Assembly: GCF_000375405.1 (NCBI RefSeq)
Contig: NZ_AQWS01000026.1
Coordinates: 1 to 37,571, forward strand
Length of the DNA: 37,571 nt
Reading direction: 5' to 3'
From: Bacteroides propionicifaciens DSM 19291 = JCM 14649
GTDB lineage: Bacteria; Bacteroidota; Bacteroidia; Bacteroidales; Bacteroidaceae
Positions within the stretch are counted from its first letter, which is position 1; every line of letters begins with the position of its first letter. Under the pieces are notes generated by a model. The model was not told where the DNA came from. It saw only the letters and a program-made list of their open reading frames with translations, and did not search any database. Positions 8,698-17,855 of this stretch are shown one piece after another. The position numbers and the translations under genes are program-made.

Positions 8698-8885
8698 TTG
8701 GTGATGGAGCATACTCAAATCTGTATGACTCTATTGAAAAGGGAATCAGGTGAAAATCCTGAACAGACCCGCTGCTGTAAACTCTTATAAATGTACTCTT
8801 TGAAGACTGCTATAGCCACTGTCAGATGATGATGGGAAGGCATCAAAGAGAGAGTAAGTCAGAAGACCTGCCACAACAGGTTAAG
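8698..8885 (+). promoter_or_regulatory. Cobalamin (B12) riboswitch
   Basis: The leader contains the conserved core pieces in order: AAAAGGGAATCAGGTGAAAATCC (in parts, 8737-8759), GACCCGCTGCTGTAA (8766-8780), the GCCACTG box (8815-8821), GATGGGAAGGC (8831-8841) and AGTCAGAAGACCTGCC (8857-8872). These are hallmarks of the cobalamin riboswitch family. When B12 binds, such elements usually turn off the downstream uptake genes. Between it and btuB, TTGCTGAT (8958-8965) can pair with ATCGGCAA (8972-8979), a possible expression-platform hairpin; no strong T-run follows, so control may be translational. Confidence 0.95.
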
Positions 8886-9021
8886 TTATGAAAGCTTTCT
8901 GGGACTAGAGTTTTTAACAATATTGAGTTCAATCATTTGAATTTAAATTTCTTGTTATTGCTGATATTTTAATCGGCAACCTATCCTTGTATAGCTGCTA
9001 GTTTTCAATTAATTAGATGCA

Positions 9022-11070
9022 ATGCAACCTTTAAAAAAAATTATTCTCTGTGGGTGCTTTGGTTTACTGCCATTAATCTCTCAAGCCCAAAGCAAATTGG
9101 ATAGTCTTCAATACCTGCAAGAAGTTGTGGTTACGGCCAAACCGTTTGAGGCAGTAATCCCTGTTCAAACACTGTCAGGTGATATTTTGCAAACACTTAG
9201 TGTTCATAGCGTCGCCGATGCTTTACGATATTTCTCAGGAATACAAGTTAAAGACTATGGTGGGCTAGGCGGACTCAAAACCATTGATGTCCGAAACATG
9301 GGAACACACCATGTGGGTGTCTTTTATGATGGGATTGAACTTAATAACGCGCAAAATGGAACGATAGATTTGGGAAGATTCTCATTAGACGATATGGAGG
9401 AACTATCTCTCTATAATGGTCAAAAAAGTGATATCTTCCAATCTGCTAAAGACTTTTCATCTGCTTCTACCGTTTACCTTCGAACTAAGCGCCCTCAGCT
9501 TTTGGATGGAAAAAACACCAATCTAATTGTTCGATATAAGACAATGTCAATCAATTTTAATAACCCTTCATTTCGTTTTGAGCAACGACTTAGCCCTAAG
9601 GTTACAATGAGTGCTAGTGGAGAGATGATAAAGTCGAATGGACGTTATAAATTTAGATATAAACGACGCAACCTCGATAACACATTGGCCTACGACACAA
9701 CAGCCATTCGAAAGAATAGTGATATAGAGTCTTATCGCTTTGAAACAGCTTTGTTTGGTCGGTTAGAAGATGGTGGATGGGATGCAAAAGCTTACTTCTA
9801 TAGCTCAAACCGTGGAGCTCCTGGTGCTATTGTAGCTAATAAGTTTGAAGATGGATTCCGTCAAAAAGACTATAACATCTTTGCTCAAGGGAATTATACA
9901 AAAGACTTTACGGATCGTTATCATTTTCAGTTCAAAGGGAAATATGCCTTCGATAAGATGCATTATATCGCTCGTGATGTGACCGACTTTATGGGTGAGG
10001 AAACGACACAAGGGGCGCAGTTTGATGACTCATACTATCAGCAAGAGGTATATACCTCTATGATTAATATGTATAATATCACAGATTGGTGGGATGTTTC
10101 AGCTTCGGTCGACTTTCAGTGGAATAAGCTGAATGCTAATCGAAAAGGTATCAATACACCTTTCTCTTATCCTGTCAGGTACACAGTTTTAGGTGCAGTA
10201 GCTACCTCTTTTAACCTGAATAAGTTCAAAGCGATGGTTAGCGTAAACGGAGCATTTGTACATGAGAAGGTTAAAAATAACACCAAAGCACCCGATAAAA
10301 AAGAATTATCTCCAGCGATATTCTTAGGGTATAAGCCTTTCGAAGATGTCGATTTCAATTTGAGAGCTTTTGCTAAGCGTGTGTTCAGAATGCCGACGTT
10401 CAATGATCTGTATTATGCTCAAGTAGGTTATTCTAATTTAAAGCCCGAATACATGAATCAGTTTAATGTTGGCTTTACCTACTCTATGCCATTTGAGCAT
10501 ACTATTTTCGATCAGTTCACGATACAATCTGACGCTTACTACACCGAAACAACAGATAAAATTATTGCAGCACCGACAGGAAATCTATTTCGTTGGATGA
10601 TGAGTAATATCGGTAAAGTTAAGGGGAAGGGAGTTGAAGCTTCGGCAGACTTGGATTTCCATTTTGGACCAGTTAATTTAAATGCTCATGCTTCGTATGC
10701 GTATACTACACAACGTGACTATACTAAGATAGCAGGTAAACCTCTATCTTCTTATGGAGATCAAATACCCTATACACCTTGGCATAGTGGTTCAAGCATC
10801 GTTACTGCCAATTACGATGGATGGCATGTAAATTATAGCTTCATCTATGTAGGTAAGCGTTATAATGGTGCGTTCAATAATATTCCGAAGAATAAGGTTC
10901 AACCTTGGTATACACATGATATCTCACTTCAGAAAAAAATCCCATTCAAGCATTTCAAATTAACCGCTGCTGTGGAGGTCAATAACCTCCTAAATCAACA
11001 CTATGAGGTAATCTATAATTATCCTATGCCTGGTCGTACGTTTAAATTTAATATCGGAATAGAATTATGA
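9022..11070 (+). CDS. btuB: TonB-dependent cobalamin receptor BtuB
   Basis: Outer-membrane receptor that moves B12 into the periplasm using TonB energy. The 682-aa protein has a signal peptide (about 1-22, ending ISQAQ), a TonB box around LQEVVVTAK (32-40), a plug domain (about 45-155, with VADALRYFSGIQVKDYGG and VRNMGTHHVGVFYDGIEL) and a 22-strand barrel to the C-terminus. The B12 assignment rests mostly on the riboswitch directly upstream and the BtuG-like lipoprotein downstream; the protein sequence itself fits. It overlaps the next gene by 4 nt (ATGA), so the two are translationally coupled. Confidence 0.9.
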   Translation: MQPLKKIILCGCFGLLPLISQAQSKLDSLQYLQEVVVTAKPFEAVIPVQTLSGDILQTLSVHSVADALRYFSGIQVKDYGGLGGLKTIDVRNMGTHHVGVFYDGIELNNAQNGTIDLGRFSLDDMEELSLYNGQKSDIFQSAKDFSSASTVYLRTKRPQLLDGKNTNLIVRYKTMSINFNNPSFRFEQRLSPKVTMSASGEMIKSNGRYKFRYKRRNLDNTLAYDTTAIRKNSDIESYRFETALFGRLEDGGWDAKAYFYSSNRGAPGAIVANKFEDGFRQKDYNIFAQGNYTKDFTDRYHFQFKGKYAFDKMHYIARDVTDFMGEETTQGAQFDDSYYQQEVYTSMINMYNITDWWDVSASVDFQWNKLNANRKGINTPFSYPVRYTVLGAVATSFNLNKFKAMVSVNGAFVHEKVKNNTKAPDKKELSPAIFLGYKPFEDVDFNLRAFAKRVFRMPTFNDLYYAQVGYSNLKPEYMNQFNVGFTYSMPFEHTIFDQFTIQSDAYYTETTDKIIAAPTGNLFRWMMSNIGKVKGKGVEASADLDFHFGPVNLNAHASYAYTTQRDYTKIAGKPLSSYGDQIPYTPWHSGSSIVTANYDGWHVNYSFIYVGKRYNGAFNNIPKNKVQPWYTHDISLQKKIPFKHFKLTAAVEVNNLLNQHYEVIYNYPMPGRTFKFNIGIEL

Positions 11071-12212
11071 AGAAGATATTTAAGATAGGATTAATCCTAA
11101 CCACAGTCTTTTCAATAACTCTGCTGCACTCTTGTAGAGAAGATGAATATATTTTTGGTACTGAGGTAGCTTCACGAGGTGAACCCAATCCAGATGCAAA
11201 GGTTCTCGGCTTCTATATGCTCAACGAAGGTAATATGGGGATGAATAGAGCGAGCATTGACTTTTATGACTTCCGTGCTGCTCAATACAAGACAGATATC
11301 TATTCTGAGGCCAACCCCAATGTGGTAAAAGAGTTGGGTGACGTAGGGAATGACATTAAGATATATGGTGATAAGCTTTATGCCGTTATCAATGTGTCTA
11401 ACAAGATTGAAGTGATGGACAAATGGACAGCGAAACGAATAAAAGTTATCGATGTACCGAATTGCCGTTATATGGCTTTCCACAAAGATAAAGCTTATAT
11501 AAGTTCGTATGCAGGTAAAGTTTCTATTGATCCCAATGCCGAAATTGGGTTTGTTGCCGAAATAGATACCGTGACCTTAGAACTTAAACGCAAGGTAACC
11601 GTTGGTTATCAGCCCGAAGAGATGGTTATTGCCAATGATAAACTCTATGTAGCGAACTCTGGAGGTTATCGTGTACCAAATTATGACCGAACAGTATCAG
11701 TTATCGATCTCGAAACCTTTGAAGTGATCAAGACCATTGACGTAGCGATTAATCTACACCGAATGGCGATTGATAAATACGGATTCATCTATGTTTCCTC
11801 TCGTGGAGATTATAACAAGATACCCTCAAATGTCTATATCATAGACTCCAGAACTGACGAAGTAGTTAAGAACATGAATACAGGGGCTAGTGAGTTTTGT
11901 ATGAGTGGAGATTCTTTGTACTACTACCGTGTGGAGTGGAGCTGGGCTGCAGGGGGGAACGCCATAAACTTTGGCATCATTGACACCCGAACGCAAGAGG
12001 TAATCACAGACCAGATTATCAAAGATGGAACCGAGAAAGATATAATGATTCCCTACGGATTAGCCATCAATCCGGAGACAAAGGAGATTTTTGTGACTGA
12101 TGCTCAAAACTATGTTGTTACGGGCTATGTCTACTGTTATTCCCCCGATGGCTATTTAAAGTGGAAGACTAAGGCAGGAAATATTCCGGCACACTTTACC
12201 TTTTTAGAGTAA
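11067..12212 (+). CDS. btuG: BtuG-like surface lipoprotein, beta-propeller
   Basis: Likely cell-surface B12-binding lipoprotein that caps BtuB. The 381-aa product has a lipoprotein signal with the lipidation Cys at 23 (LLHSC), followed by acidic residues REDE, similar to the Bacteroidetes surface-export signal. The rest is a YncE-type propeller: repeated blade units such as NDIKIYGDKLYAVIN, KIEVMDKWTAKRIKVID, TVSVIDLETFEVIKTID and NVYIIDSRTDEVVKNM. In Bacteroides, BtuG proteins of this fold bind B12 very tightly and sit on BtuB. Position 2 in a B12-riboswitch operon, overlapping btuB, fits this role. Assignment is by fold and context. Confidence 0.85.
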   Translation: MKKIFKIGLILTTVFSITLLHSCREDEYIFGTEVASRGEPNPDAKVLGFYMLNEGNMGMNRASIDFYDFRAAQYKTDIYSEANPNVVKELGDVGNDIKIYGDKLYAVINVSNKIEVMDKWTAKRIKVIDVPNCRYMAFHKDKAYISSYAGKVSIDPNAEIGFVAEIDTVTLELKRKVTVGYQPEEMVIANDKLYVANSGGYRVPNYDRTVSVIDLETFEVIKTIDVAINLHRMAIDKYGFIYVSSRGDYNKIPSNVYIIDSRTDEVVKNMNTGASEFCMSGDSLYYYRVEWSWAAGGNAINFGIIDTRTQEVITDQIIKDGTEKDIMIPYGLAINPETKEIFVTDAQNYVVTGYVYCYSPDGYLKWKTKAGNIPAHFTFLE

Positions 12213-12236
12213 AATAAACATTCTATATTATACACA

Positions 12237-13238
12237 ATGAAAAAGACTATGAACACGAAACGTATGTTTCAATTTTTACTTGCAAGCAGCCTATTTGTAG
12301 GTGCTTCAAGTTGTAGCAGCAGTAGCGACGAAAAAGCTAGTTGCCCCTACATCAACAAGGTTTATGAATTTAAACCTGCTGTTGGTCAGTTTACTAATGG
12401 TTTGCCTATGTATGTCGAAGGTGATACCTATGCCGATATGCTTGCTAAAGCAAATAAAGCCTTAGTAGGACCTAAATCATCAATGGTTAGTTTGGGTGGC
12501 TTTGGTGGATCTGTGGTGTTTGGCTTTGATCATACCATTGAGAATAAGTCAGGCTTACGTGACTTTAGGGTACTTGGCAATGCTTTTAAAGCTGCTGGAA
12601 ATCCCAATCCTGATGGAAGTAAAGATGGCGGCAGTGCTGAGCCAGGAATAATACTTGTCTCGTACGATACCAACAAAAACGGATTACCCGATGATGAGTG
12701 GTACGAGATTAAAGGTGGTGAGTATGACAAGTCTACAAAGAATTACACCATCACTTACTTCAAACCAGATCCCAATAAAGCACTCAAACCCATTTCTGAA
12801 AGCGATTACGTAACCGATGCAGAGTATATAAGATGGGAAGATAGCTTAGGGGATGAAGGCTGGAAGACTAAGAACAGATTCCATACTCAAAGTTATTATC
12901 CTCAGTGGGTAAATGAAGATAAAATAACATTTACAGGGACGTTACTGCCTAATAATAGCAAAGATGAAAGTGGTACGGGTAATTACTGGGTTTCATACCC
13001 TTATGAATACGGATATGCTGACAACTATCCAAATAACGATCCAAGATCAGCAATAGATATTGATTGGGCAATTGACAAAGATGGCAATCCTGCAAACTTA
13101 CCAGGTATTGACTTTGTGAAGGTTTATACAGGAGTTAATCAAGAAATCGGCTGGCTAGGTGAAATCTCTACAGAAGTAGCTGGTGCATATGACTTGCACT
13201 TAAGAAATGAAGTAATAAAATCAAAACTAAACAACTAA
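12237..13238 (+). CDS. Surface lipoprotein of the cobalamin operon
   Basis: A 333-aa lipoprotein with a signal sequence and lipidation Cys at 26 (VGASSC) followed by a Ser-rich linker. The mature part has SMVSLGGFGGSVVFGFDHTIEN, then DFRVLGNAF and a region EPGIILVSYDTNKNGLPDDEWYEIKGGEYD that contains a calcium-loop-like DTNKNGLPDDE. This is a Bacteroidetes 'cell surface protein' family that I associate with BtuB loci. It could be an accessory B12-binding lipoprotein, such as the BtuH type, but I cannot confirm that from sequence. It is 24 nt after btuG and overlaps the next gene by 1 nt (TAATG), so it belongs to the operon and should share its riboswitch control. Confidence 0.8.
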   Translation: MKKTMNTKRMFQFLLASSLFVGASSCSSSSDEKASCPYINKVYEFKPAVGQFTNGLPMYVEGDTYADMLAKANKALVGPKSSMVSLGGFGGSVVFGFDHTIENKSGLRDFRVLGNAFKAAGNPNPDGSKDGGSAEPGIILVSYDTNKNGLPDDEWYEIKGGEYDKSTKNYTITYFKPDPNKALKPISESDYVTDAEYIRWEDSLGDEGWKTKNRFHTQSYYPQWVNEDKITFTGTLLPNNSKDESGTGNYWVSYPYEYGYADNYPNNDPRSAIDIDWAIDKDGNPANLPGIDFVKVYTGVNQEIGWLGEISTEVAGAYDLHLRNEVIKSKLNN

Positions 13239-14590
13239 TGAATAAATATATATTACTATCGCTAGTCGCGATATTTGGCCTCTTGTCATGTAACGATAAC
13301 GACAAGGTTGAAAATCCTGTTGAACCCAATTTTACTATTGAGAACCTTTCAGAAAAAGAAAGTGTGGCCATAGGTGAATCAGTTGTACTAAAAGCTATAA
13401 TTGATGAGACAATAGACTCCAAAGACTATGAATATGTTTGGAAGGTGAATAATAAAACTATTCAAGATGAATCTGTAGTTAACACTGAAGATTTGACCTT
13501 TACGTTTACTCCAACACAAACAGGTAAGTACAAAATCACCTTTGAACTTGATTATTATAACGATAAATATGCCACTGAGGTTGACATCACAGCTTTAGGT
13601 AAATTTACGAATGGTGTGTATCTTCTTGATGAAGGTCGAATGGGTGAACATGGGTCACTACACTTTATAACTTCTGATAATGAATTTATAGATGATCCGT
13701 ATTACGAAGTGAATAAGAAATACTTAGGAGATGTTACTCAAGACCTTTTCGTATCGAATGGACAGTTCTATATTATATCACAGAATGGTTCTAATGATGA
13801 TCAGATGGAAGGCTTATTAACAGTTGCCAATGCCGAAACATTAGAGCGAATTGTGAGTTTTCAATCCGAGTTATCAAGATTATCTATGCCTACAAACATT
13901 GTCGTTTTAAATGAACAAAACATCTTCATTCGTGATAATCGCGGAGTATATCGCTTCAATCTAGACTCTAAAGATTTATCATATATTTCAGGAACGGCCC
14001 AGTCTAATAAGATGAGAATGACTGTAGTCAATGGTAAAGTTTTTGCTACCGCTGGTAATAACTTGTTGGTCTTAGAAGCTGATAAAAATGAAGTAAGCCA
14101 AACTATACCTTTTAAGGAAAAAGTTTCGTCAGTTATCGCTGCTTATGATGGGAACCTTTGGGTGTCAGTTGGAAGTAATACCATTGCTCGCGTTAATGCT
14201 GAAGATTTAAGCATTATGGATTCTAAACAGATTACATTAGGTAGTGTTAGTTCTAAATTTGCTATTACACCATCTATATCTGCTTACAAAGAGTATATCT
14301 ACTACTCTGGTACAAATCCAAAGATTTACATGTTTAACTACGAGACAGAGGAGAACATTCTTGCTGCAAATCTCAATGATCATAACTCTGACGATGAAGT
14401 TTATCAGAATGTTCAAGTGAACCCTAAAACAGGAGATGCTTACATGACTTCTTTAAAGTCTTATTCGGAATACAAATTAAATCATGTGACCATATTTTCG
14501 TTTGATAATGGTAAACTAAAGTTTAAAGACGCACATAAAGATCACTTGTCTTTTCCTGCTGGAGTGTTTTTTACTGATAGCTTTAATTAA
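13238..14590 (+). CDS. Lipoprotein with Ig/PKD-like domain and beta-propeller (DUF5074-like)
   Basis: A 450-aa lipoprotein with lipidation Cys at 18 (GLLSC), followed by NDNDK. Residues about 30-115 form an Ig- or PKD-like domain (SVAIGESVVLKAIID, FTFTPTQTGKYKITFEL). Residues about 120-450 form a propeller resembling the DUF5074 family: GVYLLDEGRMGEHGSLHFI, QDLFVSNGQFYIISQNG, GNLWVSVGSNTIARVNAEDLSIM. The opening GVYLLDEGRMG is like FYMLNEGNMG in the BtuG-like protein, so it may be a second propeller of the same broad family with an extra domain. Final gene of the operon, followed by a terminator. It probably helps capture B12 or its complexes at the surface; this is inference. Confidence 0.8.
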   Translation: MNKYILLSLVAIFGLLSCNDNDKVENPVEPNFTIENLSEKESVAIGESVVLKAIIDETIDSKDYEYVWKVNNKTIQDESVVNTEDLTFTFTPTQTGKYKITFELDYYNDKYATEVDITALGKFTNGVYLLDEGRMGEHGSLHFITSDNEFIDDPYYEVNKKYLGDVTQDLFVSNGQFYIISQNGSNDDQMEGLLTVANAETLERIVSFQSELSRLSMPTNIVVLNEQNIFIRDNRGVYRFNLDSKDLSYISGTAQSNKMRMTVVNGKVFATAGNNLLVLEADKNEVSQTIPFKEKVSSVIAAYDGNLWVSVGSNTIARVNAEDLSIMDSKQITLGSVSSKFAITPSISAYKEYIYYSGTNPKIYMFNYETEENILAANLNDHNSDDEVYQNVQVNPKTGDAYMTSLKSYSEYKLNHVTIFSFDNGKLKFKDAHKDHLSFPAGVFFTDSFN

Positions 14591-14627
14591 GAAAATATAG
14601 TCGAATCACCTTAATTAAATGACTTAT

Positions 14628-14678
14628 AAAAAAGTCTAACTAATCCAGAACAAGGATAAGTTAGACTTTTTCTTTTTT
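14628..14678 (+). terminator. Terminator of the cobalamin operon
   Basis: AAAAAAGTCTAACT (14628-14641) pairs with AGTTAGACTTTTT (14659-14671) around a 17-nt loop, followed by CTTTTTT. It closes the four-gene operon. Confidence 0.9.
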
Positions 14679-14691
14679 AACTAAACAATTA

Positions 14692-14732
14692 TTGCAACAC
14701 TATTGCAATAATTGCACCTTATTGTATCTTTG
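14692..14732 (+). promoter_or_regulatory. Promoter and Fur/Zur-type operator of the zinc operon
   Basis: TATCTTTG (14725-14732) is a perfect -7 element, with TTG at 14703-14705, 19 nt upstream. Over the -33 region lies a perfect palindrome TGCAAT-A-ATTGCA (14704-14716), preceded by another TTGCAACA (14692-14699). A 6-1-6 palindrome in this place fits a Fur-family operator, and the first gene encodes a Fur-family repressor, so autoregulation is likely. The operator assignment is inferred. Confidence 0.7.
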
Positions 14733-14761
14733 TTGCATTAACCAAGCAGACAACTAAGCAC

Positions 14762-15154
14762 ATGGCAAAGAAGCGAAATACGAAAACCAAAGAACTGGTT
14801 TGGAAGGTAATGGAGAATTCGGAGTCGGCATTGACTCACGATGACATTACCCAAAGCCTAAGGGGTGAAATGGATCGAGTTACCATCTATCGAATCCTTC
14901 AAGGATTTGAGGAGGAAGGGCTCGTTCATAAGGTAATTGATAGTGCTGGTAAATCGCACTATGCAATTTGTCGTCACTGCACAGAGCACCATCATCACGA
15001 TAACCATATGCATTTCCAGTGCGTAACGTGTGGGGTGGTTAATTGTTTGGATAAAGAGGTACGCAAGCCTAATATGCCAGAGGGTTATACAGTCGAAGAA
15101 ATTAACTATTTGGTTACGGGCTGTTGCCCCGATTGCCGAGACGACAAAGACTAA
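14762..15154 (+). CDS. Fur-family regulator, probably the zinc sensor Zur
   Basis: A 130-aa metal-responsive repressor. An N-terminal winged helix (about 8-60, with MDRVTIYRILQGFEEEGLVHKV) is followed by a metal-binding dimerisation domain. A structural zinc site is visible as C87xxC90 and C122xxC125 (FQCVTCG, CCPDC), and a His cluster (HCTEHHHHDNHMH, 73-84) supplies sensor ligands. Fur, Zur and PerR are hard to tell apart by sequence. Zur is preferred because the next two genes encode a ZnuD-like receptor and a His-rich lipoprotein, 3 nt and then 24 nt apart. It is likely to repress its own operon through the palindrome at 14704-14716. Confidence 0.85.
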   Translation: MAKKRNTKTKELVWKVMENSESALTHDDITQSLRGEMDRVTIYRILQGFEEEGLVHKVIDSAGKSHYAICRHCTEHHHHDNHMHFQCVTCGVVNCLDKEVRKPNMPEGYTVEEINYLVTGCCPDCRDDKD

Positions 15155-15157
15155 TCA

Positions 15158-17284
15158 ATGAAAATATATTTACTTGGTTTAGCATACACAATAGTGGGTA
15201 TGCAGGCTCTTTACGCTCAAAATTTAGCCGACTCCTTGGCCTTTGAGGCCTACCTTAATGAGGTTGTAGTAGAAGTCAAACACGCTTCATCAAGCTCAAT
15301 GCCACTTGCCTTACCTAGTCAAGAAGTTAACGGTCTATGGCTTCAGAAATATCGTGCTGGCAGCCTTATGCAGAGTCTTGAGAGCCTTGCAGGCGTACAA
15401 GCTATGCCAGTAGGAGCTACACTTTCTAAACCAATGATTCGTGGGCTTGGTTTTAATCGGATTGCTGTAGTGCAGAATGGCATTAAGCATCAGGGGCAGC
15501 AATGGGGAGCTGATCATGGCTTGGAGATTAACCAATATGCACCAAACCTGTTCTATGTCCATCAAGGTCCCATGTCTTTGCAGATAGGCTCGGATGCCAT
15601 TGGCGGAGTGCTTGAGGTCGAATCTGTCTGTAGCAAGCCTAAAGATGGGGTTAATGGCGATTTATATCTATATGGAGGTACTAATAACGGTTTATTGGGC
15701 TCAGTAATATCATTAGATTATCAGAGAAACAAAAACTATTGGAGTCTGCAAATGGGGTATCAAACTACTACTGACTATAAGGTTCCTACTGATGAATTTA
15801 ACTATTTAAATGGTCAATATCACCTAAATAAGGGAATACTCAAAAATACGGCCAGCAGAGAATTATCGGTCAATACGGTGTGGTCTAAGCAAGGTAAGCG
15901 TTTGAACTCTCGCCTGCTTGTGAGCTTCATCAATTCAAAAATCGGGTTCTTTGCTGGGGCGCACGGCATTCCCTCAAGTATCGACTTGGCTAGACCCAAA
16001 AGCAAACGAAGCATTGAGTTACCCCATCAGCGGGTAGGGCATTACAAAGCCATATACAATGGAGATTATACCTTTAATTTCAAGAATCAAGTCTTTTGGG
16101 ATTTAGGAATCCAGTTTAATGATAGGGCTGAGTTTGCAAAACCCCATAGCCACGACGATGCTCCACTTCCCACGACAAATAAGGAACTCAGTCTGAAGTT
16201 GGCAACAACAAGTCTAAATGGAAGATGGCTCTATAAGTTAAACCGAAAGAATCATATAAGCCTCGGGATAAACAGCGAATTGCAGTATAATAGAATAGGG
16301 GGGTATTCCTTTCTGATACCGAACTATAACCAATCAGCTATTGGATTCTACCTTGCAGATAAATACTATTTCAGAGATAATCTCTCGATGAGTCTAGGAG
16401 TTCGATATGATTTAGGACATCTAAACGTTTCCCCTTATACAGATATGAGCTTTGATGAGCAATATCAGCAACGTGCAATAGCACTTGATAAGGTGTTTCA
16501 TGATTATAGCTTCTCGTGGGGTGTGGCTTGGGATATAAATCACTCTTGGAGCCTAAAGTCTAACATTGGCAAGAGTTTTCGTATGCCAGGTGTGAACGAA
16601 TTGTCGGTCAATGGAGTCCATCACGGTACTTTTAGGCATGAGTTGGGAAACCCCAATCTTAAACCCGAGAAATCATATCAATGGGATTTAAATATAGATT
16701 ACAAACAAAAGGAGTGGCTCGAAGTGCTAACACTAAATGCATTCATTAATTATTTTCCCAACTATATCTACCTGAATCCTTCGGGAAACTTCTCTTGGCT
16801 ACCCGATGCTGGGCAGTATTTTGAGTATGCTGAATCTCGAGTTTTTCGTTGGGGCTTGGAGCTTATGGGTACTGTTAATCTGACCAAGACTTTGGTTTGG
16901 CATCCTCAACTTGCTTATGTTCATGCAGAAGATATGAAGAGTAAATACCCAATCCCTTTTACTCCACCGCTGGATTTGAGTAATGAACTAGGCTTTCACA
17001 AGTCTGAGGTATTGGGCTTAGAAGATTTTTATATCGGGTTTACTCATCAATATAAAGGGGCACAGAACAGAGTTGCTCGAAATGAATTGAAGACACAGTT
17101 CGCATCCCTATTTAATTTGGCAAGCCGAATAACTCTTCCACTAAAGAGTTCCTTCATTAAATTAAATTTTCAAGCTCAAAACCTGCTCAACACAACTTCT
17201 TATAACCACTTGAGCTTCTATCGCTATCTGAATATTCCAGAGATGGGCAGGACTTTTAGACTAGAGTTTCAGTATAGTTTTTAG
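15158..17284 (+). CDS. TonB-dependent receptor, ZnuD-like (putative zinc)
   Basis: Outer-membrane receptor of 708 aa. It has a signal peptide (about 1-21, ending LYAQ), a TonB-box-like LNEVVVEVK (33-41), a plug domain with GVQAMPVGATLSKPMIRGLGFNRIAV (in two parts) and QQWGADHGLE, and a barrel ending in the aromatic FQYSF expected for outer-membrane insertion. The plug motif HQGQQWGADHGLEI and the His/Asp loop KPHSHDDAPLP (about 327-337) resemble the zinc receptor ZnuD. With the Fur/Zur gene 3 nt upstream and a His-rich lipoprotein downstream, zinc is the most likely cargo; another transition metal is possible. Expression is expected to rise when zinc is scarce. Confidence 0.85.
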   Translation: MKIYLLGLAYTIVGMQALYAQNLADSLAFEAYLNEVVVEVKHASSSSMPLALPSQEVNGLWLQKYRAGSLMQSLESLAGVQAMPVGATLSKPMIRGLGFNRIAVVQNGIKHQGQQWGADHGLEINQYAPNLFYVHQGPMSLQIGSDAIGGVLEVESVCSKPKDGVNGDLYLYGGTNNGLLGSVISLDYQRNKNYWSLQMGYQTTTDYKVPTDEFNYLNGQYHLNKGILKNTASRELSVNTVWSKQGKRLNSRLLVSFINSKIGFFAGAHGIPSSIDLARPKSKRSIELPHQRVGHYKAIYNGDYTFNFKNQVFWDLGIQFNDRAEFAKPHSHDDAPLPTTNKELSLKLATTSLNGRWLYKLNRKNHISLGINSELQYNRIGGYSFLIPNYNQSAIGFYLADKYYFRDNLSMSLGVRYDLGHLNVSPYTDMSFDEQYQQRAIALDKVFHDYSFSWGVAWDINHSWSLKSNIGKSFRMPGVNELSVNGVHHGTFRHELGNPNLKPEKSYQWDLNIDYKQKEWLEVLTLNAFINYFPNYIYLNPSGNFSWLPDAGQYFEYAESRVFRWGLELMGTVNLTKTLVWHPQLAYVHAEDMKSKYPIPFTPPLDLSNELGFHKSEVLGLEDFYIGFTHQYKGAQNRVARNELKTQFASLFNLASRITLPLKSSFIKLNFQAQNLLNTTSYNHLSFYRYLNIPEMGRTFRLEFQYSF

Positions 17285-17308
17285 AAATAATTTAAAACAT
17301 TAAAACCA

Positions 17309-17764
17309 ATGAAAAAGAGTCTTTATTTATCGCTAGCATTAATTGCTTTTCCTCTATTTACCTCTTGTAACGACGATGACGACAAGGGGAAGGATACCCA
17401 GGGGCCCAAGATCACCTTATACACCCCTGCTGATGGGCAGCATATGCACAAAGGAGATGAACTTATTGTTAAGTTTCAGTTGGCCGACGAGTCGGGTATT
17501 CAAAGTTATAAACTCGACATTCATTCTGCTGCTGGGCATACACACGAGCACGATGATCATGTGCACACACGTGCCGAAGAGCTTAAGAACTGGAGCTATC
17601 AGAAGGTATATACAGATATGAAAGGTCAGAAAGAAGCCGATGTTCAGCTAGATTTAGGTAAGGTTCCTACCGATATTAAAGGTGGCGATTATCATTTGGG
17701 TGTGTTGGCTACAGATAGTTTTGGTAACGAAACTCAGCACTTCATAACCATCGAAGTGGAATAA
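17309..17764 (+). CDS. His-rich DUF4625 lipoprotein of the zinc operon
   Basis: A 151-aa lipoprotein with lipidation Cys at 20 (LFTSC), then an acidic NDDDDK stretch typical of surface-exported Bacteroidetes lipoproteins. The mature part resembles DUF4625: GPKITLYTPADGQHMHKGDELIVKF, an Ig-like beta domain, and a histidine cluster GHTHEHDDHVHTR (about 76-88) that could bind zinc. It follows the ZnuD-like receptor by 24 nt and ends the operon. I infer a zinc-capturing partner for the receptor; direct evidence is only the His cluster and position. Confidence 0.82.
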   Translation: MKKSLYLSLALIAFPLFTSCNDDDDKGKDTQGPKITLYTPADGQHMHKGDELIVKFQLADESGIQSYKLDIHSAAGHTHEHDDHVHTRAEELKNWSYQKVYTDMKGQKEADVQLDLGKVPTDIKGGDYHLGVLATDSFGNETQHFITIEVE

Positions 17765-17791
17765 AGAAGTAATTCCGATACCCAAATTAAA

Positions 17792-17843
17792 AAGCAACTC
17801 TGATAAGTCTAAGAATTTAGAATATCAGAGTTGCTTATTTTTA
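17792..17843. terminator. Bidirectional terminator between zinc operon and coaW
   Basis: AAGCAACTCTGATA (17792-17805) pairs perfectly with TATCAGAGTTGCTT (17823-17836), followed by ATTTTTAT. On the minus strand the stem is followed by TTTAATTT, so it may serve both converging genes. Confidence 0.88.
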
Positions 17844-17855
17844 TGTTTAGTCCAC

